11,748 nt of DNA from Methanosphaera sp. rholeuAM6 (GTDB lineage: Archaea > Methanobacteriota > Methanobacteria > Methanobacteriales > Methanobacteriaceae). The stretch spans positions 1 through 11,748 of the forward strand of contig MVAA01000068.1 in assembly GCA_003266105.1 (NCBI GenBank), in the 5' to 3' direction. The notes under the pieces were generated by a model, which had not been told where the DNA came from, made no database searches, and saw only the letters and a list, made by a program, of their open reading frames with translations. The position numbers and the translations under genes are program-made. The first letter of the stretch is position 1; the number at the start of each line of letters is the position of its first letter. Positions 1-8,053 of this stretch are shown here, in pieces.

Positions 1-43
1 AATACAGAAAAAGATTTAATGAGAGTAAATTAAAATTGAATTT

Positions 44-73
44 AAAAAATGGGGTTAAAAGAAGTAAAAAAAG
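44..73 (-). terminator. T-rich tract after the coiled-coil gene, likely archaeal terminator
   Basis: Just after the TAA at 84-86, the minus strand carries a T7 run (66-72), then TTCTTTT and, after CCCC, a T6 run. Runs of T on the coding strand are the usual intrinsic termination signal in archaea. No strong hairpin is seen. Nothing else is supported in bases 1-83. Confidence 0.45.
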
Positions 74-83
74 AGATTATGAA

Positions 84-3000
84 TTATTCTTCAGTATTAA
101 TAGGATTTTTTACCCAAATAATCTTATCTCCATCTCTAGCACGTTGACAATAGCCACGTTTTTCTAATGCTTTAAGAGTTTTTGCAAAACTTTCTTTTTC
201 AAGATTTGAATAACCTAATCCGGTTAAGTAATCATATAATTCACTTGCACTAAGTGCATCCGGTAAAAGATGGTATATCTGTGATTGGAAACTTGTTAAA
301 CCAGGTAACGGTTTGGAAATCATTGCTGAGAAATAATCTTTAAATTTAGACATGTCCTCCAATTGAACATCCTTCTCATCAACAACTTCATGTAAACGTG
401 AAATTTCCTGATCCAATTTTTCATTTTCATCTTTTATTAAATCAGCTTTTTGTAAATCGGCTTTTAATGAAGCAATTTGTTTTTCATAATCTGATTTTAA
501 ATCAGCTTTTTCAAGTTCTAAAGAACGTATACGTGGTTGTAAATCTTTAAGTTTATCCAATTCTTCATTTTTATCAGCCAATAACTTCTTATGATCATCA
601 ATATCCTTATTTTTTCTTTCAATGATATCTTTAAGTTCTTTTATTCTTGCAGTACTGCTTAAGACCATATCATTAGTTTCTTTTAATTCATTATCTTTAT
701 CTTCCAGTTTAGTGTTGATGTCATTCAATTCACTATTTTTCTGGGATAATTCTGTGGATAATGCATCAATTTCCTCTAACTTTTTATTGGTGTCAAATAC
801 ATCTGTTTTAAGAGATTCAATGATATCCTCTTTTTCAGATATTTTGTAGTACAATTCTTCTATATCATCATCTTTAAGTTTAAGTTTGTTTTCAAGACGT
901 TCAATCTGGGTATTTAATTCATCCAGTAACTCGTCCTGTTTGGTAATTGTGTCTTCCTTGGCTTTAATAAGTGACTCTGATTGATTATATTTCTCTGAAC
1001 TGTCAACCATCTGATTTTTCATAATTCCCATATCATTATTTAATGCGTCAATACTGGCAGTTAATTCATCAATCTTATAATTTCTCTGGTTTAATAGGGA
1101 AGTTAATTTGGCAATTTCCTGATTTTTTTCTTGAATTGTATTTGAGTAATTTTCTTTTATTTTGAAAATTTCATCATCTTTTGCTTTAAGTTTATCATCA
1201 ATTAATAAGGAATCCCTTGCCAGCTGATCCTTAAGTTGTTTGATTTCCTCTTGAGATACTTGAACATTGTTGCGTAACTCTTTTATTGTATCTGTTTTTG
1301 AAGCAGATTCATTTTCTCTGGTTTTTAACAACTTATTTAATTGGGATATTTCAATATCCTTTAATTCCAGCTTTTGAGGAAGAGCTGATATTTTATCGGA
1401 TTTATCCTGAACTTCCTGTTTAAGTTTTGTAATTTGATTATCATTGAGCTTTTTAAGATTAAATGATTCTTCCTTAAGCTTTAGATAATTTGCATCTTTT
1501 TCCTTAATAACCAAATCCAAAGTTTCTTTTTCTTGTTCTAACTTATTGATTTGAATATTTTTGTTAGTTAAAGCCTTGTCAAGATATTCGTTCTCTGTTC
1601 TTAATTTTTCATTGCTGTTTGAAAAGTTAGTTATGCCTTCACTTAATTCTTCTATTTGTTTTGAAGTGGATTTGCGTAATTGATTAAAGTCCAGTTTAAG
1701 TTTATCATACTCTGCATCTTTTTCGTATAACAGTTTTTTAGTTTGTTTTAATTCCTCTTGTAAATCATCGGACGTATTTGATGCATTCAAATCAATTTCT
1801 ACTCCATCAAGTTTAACTTTTAATGATGCGATTTCTTCATCTTTTGATGCCAACAATGATTCAAGTTCACTTATTTTATTTGCATTGGATTCTTTGCCAA
1901 GAGTTAATGAGTTTATTTCCAGGTTTTGTTCATTTGCTTTAGATTTAAGTTCATTTAATTCATCAAGAATTTCATTATTAGATTCTTCAAGAGTATTGAA
2001 TTTGGTTTCTAATTTTTCGTATTCCTGTATTTTCTTATCATATTGTTGTTTCAATGATTCAACTGTAGCATCTTTTTCAACTAAATCCAATTCCAAGGCA
2101 TCATATTCCTGGGTTTTATGAAGAAGATTATCTTTGATGGCTTTGAATTCTTCTTCAGCAATAGCGTTTTGATCTACTTCAAGAGATATTTTATCTAACT
2201 TGGCTGTTAAATTAACTATTTGTGTTTCCTTAGATGAAAGTATCTCTTCCTTATCTAAAAGTTGTTGTTTCAATGAATCGATTTCAGCATTTAGTTTAGA
2301 ATTATCAGGTGCTTCTACGATTACATTGCTTTCGGTTGAGTTTTTTAATTTGGCGTTTTCTTCTTCTAACTCACTTATTTTATATTCGTTGACTTTATTT
2401 AAGTCCTGAACACGTTGCAATTCGGCCTGCACCTTAATTAATTCATTTGATTTTTCTGTGAAATCTTCAATTAATGAACCCATATTACCTGATGATGGAA
2501 CTATCTCCACGTGAGCAGATTCCTTCAAATCCTTATTTTCTGTTTCTAATGATAATATTTTATCGTTCAGTTCTTTAATTTGTTTTTCAGCATCTTCAGA
2601 TATGTTGTCGGCTGTTGAAGATTTTAGTTCTTCAATTGTTTTTTCCAATTCGGCTATTTTATTTTTTGAATCTTCTAATTCAGATTCCTTAACTTTCACT
2701 TCTTCAGGATTAATATTTCCAAAGTCTTCTAGTTTTGTAGTTAGGGATTGAATTTCCTCTTCATATTTTTTTATTTTCTGATCTCTTCCTGCAAGTTCTA
2801 TGGTTAACTGGTTTTTCAATACTGGTATCTCTTTGAGTTCTTCAGTTTGCCTATCTATCACTGAGCGTAGCTGGTTGATTTCTGTAGTGGATGATGCACT
2901 TTTAAGTTCTTCATTTTGCTCTTTTAATTTGGTGATTTCTAACTTAAGTTCTTTTTCAGATTTTGAAGATGTATCCACTTCCATACTTTTAAGTTGGGAT

Positions 3001-3407
3001 ATTTCCTCTTTCTGATTTTCAACTGTTGTTGTCAGGTTACTTATCTGTTTTCTGTATTCGGATAATACTTCCTCATTATCTGATTCCTGTTGGGTATTCA
3101 TTTTTGTAATTAGTTCACGGATTTCCAGTTCTTTCTCTTTAATTTCCGTGTCTTTTTCCTGTAGTTGAAGATCTTTCTCTTTAAGGGCTGTTTCTTTTTT
3201 ATTTACATCTTCTGTTAATTCATTTATTCTCGCTGTTAAGTTACTATTTTGGTTCTCGTTTTGGATTAAAACGTTTTTAACAACTTCATTTGTTTTAATA
3301 TCCCTGCTTTCTTCATTTAATTGTTCTTTAAGACTATTAATTTCTTTAAAACAAGATTTTACTAGTTCTCTCAACTCTTCTGATTCAACATCCTTTAAAA
3401 ACGCCAT
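84..3407 (-). CDS. Large coiled-coil rod protein with C-terminal winged-helix-like domain
   Basis: I do not recognise a named family. The 1107-residue product is almost wholly charged, Lys/Glu/Asp/Leu/Ser-rich heptad-like sequence from about residue 5 to 1030, with very few prolines and only two cysteines, so a long, mainly coiled-coil rod is expected. The last 74 residues change character: LPGLTSFQSQIYHLLPDALS begins a compact segment with helix-helix-helix and a strand pair (KALEKRGYCQRARDGDKIIW), which reads like a winged helix of the DNA- or protein-binding kind. There is no signal peptide, membrane segment, or Walker A/B ATPase head, so it is not a true SMC or Rad50 protein; a cytoplasmic scaffold or nucleoid/cytoskeletal role is inference. 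The ATG at 3407 is chosen because AGTGAT lies 4 bases before it; the longer frame from GTG at 3416 starts inside that site. It is the last gene of the minus-strand cluster, 59 bases after the PAP2 gene. Existence of the gene is near certain; its function is unknown. Confidence 0.9.
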   Translation of the reverse strand: MAFLKDVESEELRELVKSCFKEINSLKEQLNEESRDIKTNEVVKNVLIQNENQNSNLTARINELTEDVNKKETALKEKDLQLQEKDTEIKEKELEIRELITKMNTQQESDNEEVLSEYRKQISNLTTTVENQKEEISQLKSMEVDTSSKSEKELKLEITKLKEQNEELKSASSTTEINQLRSVIDRQTEELKEIPVLKNQLTIELAGRDQKIKKYEEEIQSLTTKLEDFGNINPEEVKVKESELEDSKNKIAELEKTIEELKSSTADNISEDAEKQIKELNDKILSLETENKDLKESAHVEIVPSSGNMGSLIEDFTEKSNELIKVQAELQRVQDLNKVNEYKISELEEENAKLKNSTESNVIVEAPDNSKLNAEIDSLKQQLLDKEEILSSKETQIVNLTAKLDKISLEVDQNAIAEEEFKAIKDNLLHKTQEYDALELDLVEKDATVESLKQQYDKKIQEYEKLETKFNTLEESNNEILDELNELKSKANEQNLEINSLTLGKESNANKISELESLLASKDEEIASLKVKLDGVEIDLNASNTSDDLQEELKQTKKLLYEKDAEYDKLKLDFNQLRKSTSKQIEELSEGITNFSNSNEKLRTENEYLDKALTNKNIQINKLEQEKETLDLVIKEKDANYLKLKEESFNLKKLNDNQITKLKQEVQDKSDKISALPQKLELKDIEISQLNKLLKTRENESASKTDTIKELRNNVQVSQEEIKQLKDQLARDSLLIDDKLKAKDDEIFKIKENYSNTIQEKNQEIAKLTSLLNQRNYKIDELTASIDALNNDMGIMKNQMVDSSEKYNQSESLIKAKEDTITKQDELLDELNTQIERLENKLKLKDDDIEELYYKISEKEDIIESLKTDVFDTNKKLEEIDALSTELSQKNSELNDINTKLEDKDNELKETNDMVLSSTARIKELKDIIERKNKDIDDHKKLLADKNEELDKLKDLQPRIRSLELEKADLKSDYEKQIASLKADLQKADLIKDENEKLDQEISRLHEVVDEKDVQLEDMSKFKDYFSAMISKPLPGLTSFQSQIYHLLPDALSASELYDYLTGLGYSNLEKESFAKTLKALEKRGYCQRARDGDKIIWVKNPINTEE

Positions 3408-3411
3408 TGTT

Positions 3412-3417
3412 ATCACT
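3412..3417 (-). promoter_or_regulatory. Ribosome binding site that fixes the start of the coiled-coil gene
   Basis: On the minus strand AGTGAT, a match to the archaeal anti-Shine-Dalgarno core (GGTGAT), stands 4 bases before the ATG at 3407. The in-frame GTG at 3416 is part of this site, so it is unlikely to be the true start. Confidence 0.6.
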
Positions 3418-3466
3418 ATTTAATATATATCTAATTCAAACTTTTAAAGTTTTTCTTTAATTTCAA

Positions 3467-3994
3467 TTAAAGTTCAAACTTTTTAAAATTAATGTAATGT
3501 TCCATAATACATGCTATACCTATACCCACTAAAAAACCTCCAAAAACATCGGATGGATAATGTACCCCAAGATACAATCGAGACAATGCAACAATCACCG
3601 GAATTGACATTAAATACCATTTATTATACTCCTTGGAAAGTACGTATGACATTGCAGTTGAAATGGTTGTATGACCTGAAGGAAATGAAGGGTCAGTACC
3701 TAAACTTAAAACAACTAAAGATGACAATTCTGTATATGGTCTTGGACGCATCACAACAAATTTAATTATTTGAGAAACAATTACCACAACAATCAATATG
3801 ATAATCATCTTTTTTGAAACATCCTTCCCCTTTTCATTACCAAATAAGTATAATATACCTGCAATGATTATCCAAAAATAAATTACTCCAACATTTGTAA
3901 CGAGCAATGCTAAATTATCCGATAAGAAACTATGATATGACAAGTTTACCAGTTCCAATATGAAAATATCCAGTGAATGCAACAGGGACAACAT
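3467..3994 (-). CDS. PAP2-family membrane phosphatase (probable polyprenyl diphosphate phosphatase)
   Basis: A 175-residue integral membrane protein of the PAP2 / acid phosphatase superfamily. All three signature motifs are intact: KX6RP (K78, R85, P86), PSGH (105-108, with the catalytic-site His108), and SRX5HX3D (S138, R139, H145 as the likely nucleophile, D149). About five hydrophobic segments surround them (roughly 25-50, 62-82, 109-119, 128-144 and 150-165). Enzymes of this type dephosphorylate lipid phosphates or diphosphates; in archaea a dolichyl or undecaprenyl diphosphate carrier used in glycan and pseudomurein assembly is a plausible substrate, but the substrate cannot be read from the sequence. 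The start at 3994 is supported by GGTGAT 3 bases upstream. It lies 37 bases after asd on the same strand, and may be co-transcribed with the lysine genes by read-through. Family assignment is secure, substrate is inference. Confidence 0.93.
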   Translation of the reverse strand: MLSLLHSLDIFILELVNLSYHSFLSDNLALLVTNVGVIYFWIIIAGILYLFGNEKGKDVSKKMIIILIVVVIVSQIIKFVVMRPRPYTELSSLVVLSLGTDPSFPSGHTTISTAMSYVLSKEYNKWYLMSIPVIVALSRLYLGVHYPSDVFGGFLVGIGIACIMEHYINFKKFEL

Positions 3995-4002
3995 AACATC
4001 AC

Positions 4003-4028
4003 CAAAAAGAAGGAAAAATAAGAAAGGG
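4003..4028 (-). terminator. Pyrimidine-rich tract between asd and the PAP2 gene, possible terminator
   Basis: On the minus strand the asd stop is followed at once by about 26 bases that are nearly all C and T, with two T5 runs (4014-4018 and 4004-4008), directly before the PAP2 ribosome binding site. Such T-rich tracts terminate archaeal RNA polymerase. There is hardly room for a separate promoter before the PAP2 gene, so partial termination with read-through is more likely than a full stop. Confidence 0.35.
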
Positions 4029-4031
4029 TAA

Positions 4032-5084
4032 TTATAAGTATAATTTTGAGATTAACTGAGCATTCAATATTGAAGCTCCTGCAGCTCCACGGATAGTGTT
4101 ATGTCCTACCAAAGTATATTTGAAACTGTTTTCAAACACGTCTTCCCTTACTCTGCCAACGGAAACACTCATACCATGTCCTGCATCCCTATCCATACGA
4201 GGTTGAGGTCTATCCTCTTCTTTTCTAACTATTACCGGTTGTTCTGGTGCAAAGGATAATTTTTCTTTTTGAGGAATTCCTCTGAAATCATTCATTGCCT
4301 TTTCAATGTCTTCCACGGCAATGTCATCCTCTTCAAATTCTATTGCAACGGATTCAGTGTGGCCATCAACAACTCCAACACGGTTACATGATGCACTTAA
4401 CGGGAAATTGGCTTTTTCGACTAGTCCTCCATTTGCCTTACCAAGTAAGTGTAACGTTTCTGACTGCATTTTTTCTTCCTCTCCACCAATGTATGGTATA
4501 ATATTATCCAATATTCCCATTGACGGTACACCATTATATCCTGCACCACTTACAGCCTGCATTGTAGTGACGGATACTCTTTTAAAGGTGTACTTGTCAA
4601 ACAACGGTTTTAGTGTTAAGGTTAATGCTATTGTTGAACAGTTAGGATTTGTTACAATACAACCGTCCCATCCATTAATATCCTTCTGTGTTTCCATCAT
4701 TTCAAGGTGTTCCGGATTTACTTCTGGGATTACCAGAGGAATGTTTTCCTTCATACGATTTACACTTGCATTTGATGCAACAATAAACTTTTCTGCAAAT
4801 GCTGCTTCAACAGGTTCTGCAAGCCCTGCAGGTAAAGATGCGAAAACAAAATCCACATCGTCACAGACCTCTGCAGGATCCGTGTTAACAATTTTCATAT
4901 CCCTTACTTCTTCAGGAATTGGTGTTGTCTGATGCCATGTCACAGCATCCTCATATCTTTTTCCTGCTGATTTTTCAGAAGCGGCCACATTTACTATGTT
5001 AAAATCAGGTATTTGTGACAACAACTGAATAAATCTTTGTCCTACCATCCCTGTAGCACCAAGTACACATACATTTCTTACCAT
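4032..5084 (-). CDS. asd: Aspartate-semialdehyde dehydrogenase
   Basis: Reduces aspartyl-4-phosphate with NADPH to aspartate 4-semialdehyde, the branch point to lysine and to homoserine (Thr, Met). The 350-residue product is of the archaeal/fungal ASADH type. Visible features are the Rossmann dinucleotide motif GATGMVGQ at 9-16, the catalytic cysteine in TNPNCS (C149), the segment TMQAVSGAGYNGVPS after it, and CNRVGVVDGHTE with the likely catalytic His232 and the substrate-binding Arg225. Length and motifs are complete. The ATG at 5084 is preferred because GGGGATGA lies upstream at normal spacing; the longer frame from ATG at 5093 adds three residues (MKN) but begins within that purine-rich site. 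It starts about 15 bases after the dapB stop, as the fourth gene of the lysC-dapA-dapB-asd operon. Identity is secure; the choice between the two starts is a little less so. Confidence 0.97.
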   Translation of the reverse strand: MVRNVCVLGATGMVGQRFIQLLSQIPDFNIVNVAASEKSAGKRYEDAVTWHQTTPIPEEVRDMKIVNTDPAEVCDDVDFVFASLPAGLAEPVEAAFAEKFIVASNASVNRMKENIPLVIPEVNPEHLEMMETQKDINGWDGCIVTNPNCSTIALTLTLKPLFDKYTFKRVSVTTMQAVSGAGYNGVPSMGILDNIIPYIGGEEEKMQSETLHLLGKANGGLVEKANFPLSASCNRVGVVDGHTESVAIEFEEDDIAVEDIEKAMNDFRGIPQKEKLSFAPEQPVIVRKEEDRPQPRMDRDAGHGMSVSVGRVREDVFENSFKYTLVGHNTIRGAAGASILNAQLISKLYL

Positions 5085-5099
5085 ATTTTTCATCCCCTA

Positions 5100-5921
5100 T
5101 TATAAACCAAGCACATCGAACATGTCTGCAATTGGTTTTTCCTGTCTGTTCATATTATAATTTATTGCTCTTATCACACCATTGACAAATGCCTGTCTTG
5201 TTGAAGCTCTGTGAATAACTTCAATTCTTTCACCGTCACCACAGAACATGACTGTATGATCGCCGACTATGTCTCCTCCACGTACTGCGTGAATTCCTAT
5301 TTCATCTTTCGGACGTTTTCCAACCATTCCTTCCCTGCCATAACATGCAGTGTCATCCAAACTTAATTCAAGATTTTCTGCAACTATTTCTGCTGCTCTT
5401 TTTGCCGTTCCGGATGGTGCATCCTGTTTGTTGTGGTGGTGTGCTTCTACAATTTCAATATCATATTCATGACCTAAAATCTTTGCCACCTGTCCAACTA
5501 TTTCAAAGAACACGTTAACTCCCGTAGCCATGTTAGGTGATATTACTGCTTTAATATTGTTTTTCTTAATGGCATCGTGCATTATTTCAAGCTGATCATC
5601 CTTTATTCCAGTGGTACCTACTACAACATTAACTCCACATTCTGCACAGGTTTTAACTGTTTCCACTGCTGCTGATGCTATTGTAAAATCCACCAGTACG
5701 TCCGGTTTAACTTTTTCAAGTTCTGCTTTTAAATCCTGTGAACCGATGATTTTAACTCCCATAGTTCCTAATCCAATACGTTCACCTATGTCCTGACCTG
5801 CCAATGGTGAGTTGGGCATTTCAATTCCCATAACTACTTCCATGTTATCCTGTTCTGTAACGGTTTTTATGATTTTTGAACCCATATTACCTGCACAGCC
5901 AGTCACTGCAACTCTTATCAT
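5100..5921 (-). CDS. dapB: 4-hydroxy-tetrahydrodipicolinate reductase
   Basis: Reduces the DapA product with NAD(P)H to tetrahydrodipicolinate, fourth step of lysine synthesis, in the cytoplasm. The 273-residue protein shows the nucleotide-binding motif GCAGNMG (8-14), VDFT (77-80), GTTG (102-105), SPNMATGVN (128-136), and the family signature HHHNKQDAPSGTA at 161-173, in which His161 and Lys165 match the catalytic His and Lys of E. coli DapB (H159, K163). The ATG at 5921 is chosen since AGGTGA ends 5 bases before it; an in-frame GTG at 5930, giving an extra MKY, is part of that site and is probably not used. The dapA stop lies just upstream and the ribosome binding site abuts it, consistent with translational coupling. 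In methanogens with this gene set, the next step is often taken by LL-diaminopimelate aminotransferase (DapL), which is not encoded here. Confidence 0.97.
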   Translation of the reverse strand: MIRVAVTGCAGNMGSKIIKTVTEQDNMEVVMGIEMPNSPLAGQDIGERIGLGTMGVKIIGSQDLKAELEKVKPDVLVDFTIASAAVETVKTCAECGVNVVVGTTGIKDDQLEIMHDAIKKNNIKAVISPNMATGVNVFFEIVGQVAKILGHEYDIEIVEAHHHNKQDAPSGTAKRAAEIVAENLELSLDDTACYGREGMVGKRPKDEIGIHAVRGGDIVGDHTVMFCGDGERIEVIHRASTRQAFVNGVIRAINYNMNRQEKPIADMFDVLGL

Positions 5922-5926
5922 GTATT

Positions 5927-5932
5927 TCACCT
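5927..5932 (-). promoter_or_regulatory. Ribosome binding site deciding the dapB start
   Basis: The minus strand reads TAA (dapA stop, 5935-5933), then AGGTGA, five bases and the dapB ATG. The in-frame GTG that would extend dapB by three codons is inside this strong site. Confidence 0.65.
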
Positions 5933-6826
5933 TTATATTAATTCGTGTCTTTTCATTATTTCCTGTAAGACCACATCATTTTCTTCACTCATTTCTTTCA
6001 ATGGCATTCTCAGTCCGCCAACATTTTTACCCATAAGATTTAATGCTCTTTTTGCCGGGGCAGGACTTGCCTCTATAAACATGACATCCATAAGATCAAA
6101 CAAATCATTTGATAATGTTCTTGCCTTGTCATAATCCCCATTCAAAGCACTTCTTACCATGTCTGATGTTTTTGTAGGTGATACGTTTGCCACTACACTG
6201 ATTAATCCGCGTGCTCCCTGTGCTATCATAGGTAATGTTAATGAGTCGTTTCCGGAGAGTACTGTGAAACTATCGGATAAATCCTGTTTTTCAAGTTCAC
6301 TGAATACTGTGGCTAATTTGTTTAAATCAGGGTTTGCTTCCTTTATTGCAACTATATTGTCCAGTTTTGCTATGTTAATTATGGAATCTACAGATAAATC
6401 TATACCTGTTCTTGAAGGTACGTTGTATGCAATTATAGGTATGTCATTTGAATCGTTTAGTAATTTGAAATGATCATATAACCCGCATTGTTGTGGCTTA
6501 TTATAATATGGGGTTATAACCAGTGCAGTATCTGCACCTGCATCTTCTGCATATTTTACTAGATTCATTGCCTCACTGGTTGCATTACTGCCTGCACCTG
6601 CAATTGTTAGTGCCCGACCATCCACCTGATCAACCATTATGTCAATCACTCTTTGATGTTCTTCATGTGTCATTGTTGCAGATTCACCTGTTGTACCTGC
6701 AGCCAGAATACCCTCAACACCACCTTCAATAAGAAAATCTATGAGGTTTCTGTATTCTTCTTCATTAATGTTTTTATCGTCGTCCAATGGTGTTACCATA
6801 GCGACATGTGTTCCATCTAAATTCAT
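5933..6826 (-). CDS. dapA: 4-hydroxy-tetrahydrodipicolinate synthase
   Basis: Condenses pyruvate with aspartate semialdehyde to make 4-hydroxy-tetrahydrodipicolinate, the first step committed to lysine. The 297-residue protein is a TIM barrel of the DHDPS / N-acetylneuraminate lyase family at the usual length. The Schiff-base lysine is K162 in AIKEANPD; the catalytic triad residues T46 (in AAGTTGES), Y134 (in AYNVPSRTG) and Y108 (in ITPYYNKP) are all present, as is R139, the usual binding residue for the aspartate semialdehyde carboxylate. Its ATG overlaps the lysC stop in an ATGA arrangement, so the two are almost surely translated from one mRNA, with a weak GGGAG site inside the end of lysC. 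The dapB ribosome binding site follows directly. Family members also include other aldolases, but the operon context settles the dapA role. Confidence 0.97.
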   Translation of the reverse strand: MNLDGTHVAMVTPLDDDKNINEEEYRNLIDFLIEGGVEGILAAGTTGESATMTHEEHQRVIDIMVDQVDGRALTIAGAGSNATSEAMNLVKYAEDAGADTALVITPYYNKPQQCGLYDHFKLLNDSNDIPIIAYNVPSRTGIDLSVDSIINIAKLDNIVAIKEANPDLNKLATVFSELEKQDLSDSFTVLSGNDSLTLPMIAQGARGLISVVANVSPTKTSDMVRSALNGDYDKARTLSNDLFDLMDVMFIEASPAPAKRALNLMGKNVGGLRMPLKEMSEENDVVLQEIMKRHELI

Positions 6827-8049
6827 TGTAAAGTCTCCCTAATTAATTCATATGCTCTATCACCATCTTCCCAATCAACAAACACTACTACTGCTGTTTG
6901 GCTGGATGATAATTCAACTATGTTTATGTTGTTTTCATGTAATGGGTTTGTTATATTTGCTATGATGCCAGGCGTGTCAATAAAGTCATGACTGACTACG
7001 GAAATCATTGCAATTTTTTGTCCTAATGAAATAGAACTTAATCTGTCTCCTCCTATAACTAATTCATGCAATACTTCATGTGCCTTTAGAGAATCTTCTT
7101 CCTTGAAGAATAAGGTTATTGAACTTTCCCCCGTTGAAATGCCATAGATGCTAAGACCATTATCACATACCTTGTTTGTGATTTCAGCGATTATTCCCTG
7201 CTTATTCATCAGGTCTTCGCCTACTACTGCAATAACGGATAATTTCTCGTTTAATTTCATTATTGAAATAACTTCTTCTTCAGGATGTGAAGGACCTATT
7301 ATGTCCGTACCATGTACTCTTAAGTCACCATATTCAAAACTGATTATTTTGGCTTTTATATCAGGATCCTTGTATCTTAATGCGTTCGGATGCAGTACCT
7401 GTGCCCCATAGTTTGCCAGGTCTATCATTTCTTCCACCGTAATTTTATCCAATTTTACGGCAGTGTCTATTTTTCTTGGGTCTGTTGACATTACTCCTTT
7501 AACATCCGTAACTATTACCACTTCTTCAGCACCTATACAATGTCCTATAAGGAATGCTGAAACATCACTGCCCCCTCTTCCCAGGGTGGTTACTGAACCT
7601 TCCAAATCTTTTCCCAAGAATCCGCAGATTACTGGTATAATTCCCTGATTTACCAGTTTTGTGATATGTTCCTGTACACGCTTTTTGGTTTCATGCCTGT
7701 CAATTTTAGCGTTAAGATAATCACTATCTGTTATTACAGGCCATTTTTCACTAAACGGATCAATGTACTCTGATTTAACACCTAATGATTCAATGGTTGC
7801 TGCCATTATACGAACACTTTGCATTTCTCCCATCGAGAGTATTCCTGCCAATTGTTTTGAAGTTACCGTATCTCCAATTGATTCTTTTACTAATTTGATT
7901 GATTCGTCAGTAGTTTTGTTTATTGCAGAAACAACCACTACTACTTTGTTTCCTTGCATGTATTCATTTACAACTGAATGGGCTGCTTTATGAATTCTTT
8001 CGCCGGTACCTACAGATGTACCTCCAAATTTCGCCACAACTATTCCCAT
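6823..8049 (-). CDS. lysC: Aspartokinase with tandem ACT domains
   Basis: Phosphorylates L-aspartate with ATP, first step of the aspartate family pathway, and the usual point of feedback control. The 408-residue protein has the amino-acid kinase domain at about 1-250 with KFGGTSVG (7-14), TTLGRGGSD (154-162) and TDVKGVMSTDPR (181-192), followed by two ACT domains at about 260-325 and 335-405 (LMNKQGIIAEITN and FIDTPGIIANITN mark their starts). ACT domains suggest allosteric inhibition by lysine or threonine; which one cannot be read here. There is no fused homoserine dehydrogenase. The ATG at 8049 is preferred because AGGTGA stands 4 bases upstream and translation from it begins MGIVVAKFGGTS, as in other aspartokinases; a frame open to an upstream ATG at 8094 adds 15 residues unlike the family. 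It is the promoter-proximal gene of the lysC-dapA-dapB-asd operon and diverges from the adhesin gene. Confidence 0.97.
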   Translation of the reverse strand: MGIVVAKFGGTSVGTGERIHKAAHSVVNEYMQGNKVVVVVSAINKTTDESIKLVKESIGDTVTSKQLAGILSMGEMQSVRIMAATIESLGVKSEYIDPFSEKWPVITDSDYLNAKIDRHETKKRVQEHITKLVNQGIIPVICGFLGKDLEGSVTTLGRGGSDVSAFLIGHCIGAEEVVIVTDVKGVMSTDPRKIDTAVKLDKITVEEMIDLANYGAQVLHPNALRYKDPDIKAKIISFEYGDLRVHGTDIIGPSHPEEEVISIMKLNEKLSVIAVVGEDLMNKQGIIAEITNKVCDNGLSIYGISTGESSITLFFKEEDSLKAHEVLHELVIGGDRLSSISLGQKIAMISVVSHDFIDTPGIIANITNPLHENNINIVELSSSQTAVVVFVDWEDGDRAYELIRETLQ

Positions 8050-8053
8050 AAGT

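Noticed and set aside
1..33. Possible 3' tail of a plus-strand gene ending at TAA 31-33
   Set aside because: Only ten codons are visible and other frames are equally plausible; nothing supports a gene.
84..3407. Idea that the coiled-coil protein is an SMC or Rad50 ATPase
   Set aside because: No Walker A, Walker B or ABC signature, and no hinge domain; only the rod and a C-terminal winged-helix-like domain are seen.
4306..4932. Plus-strand ORF of 208 codons opposite asd
   Set aside because: asd has all its catalytic motifs on the minus strand; the opposite frame is Ser/Thr-rich with no recognisable domain or ribosome binding site.
6823..7290. Possible internal start in lysC making a separate ACT-only beta subunit, as in Bacillus aspartokinase II
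   Set aside because: A methionine is present before the first ACT domain (M254), but only a weak GAAGAAG lies upstream at poor spacing, with no GGTGAT-type site, so it cannot be supported.
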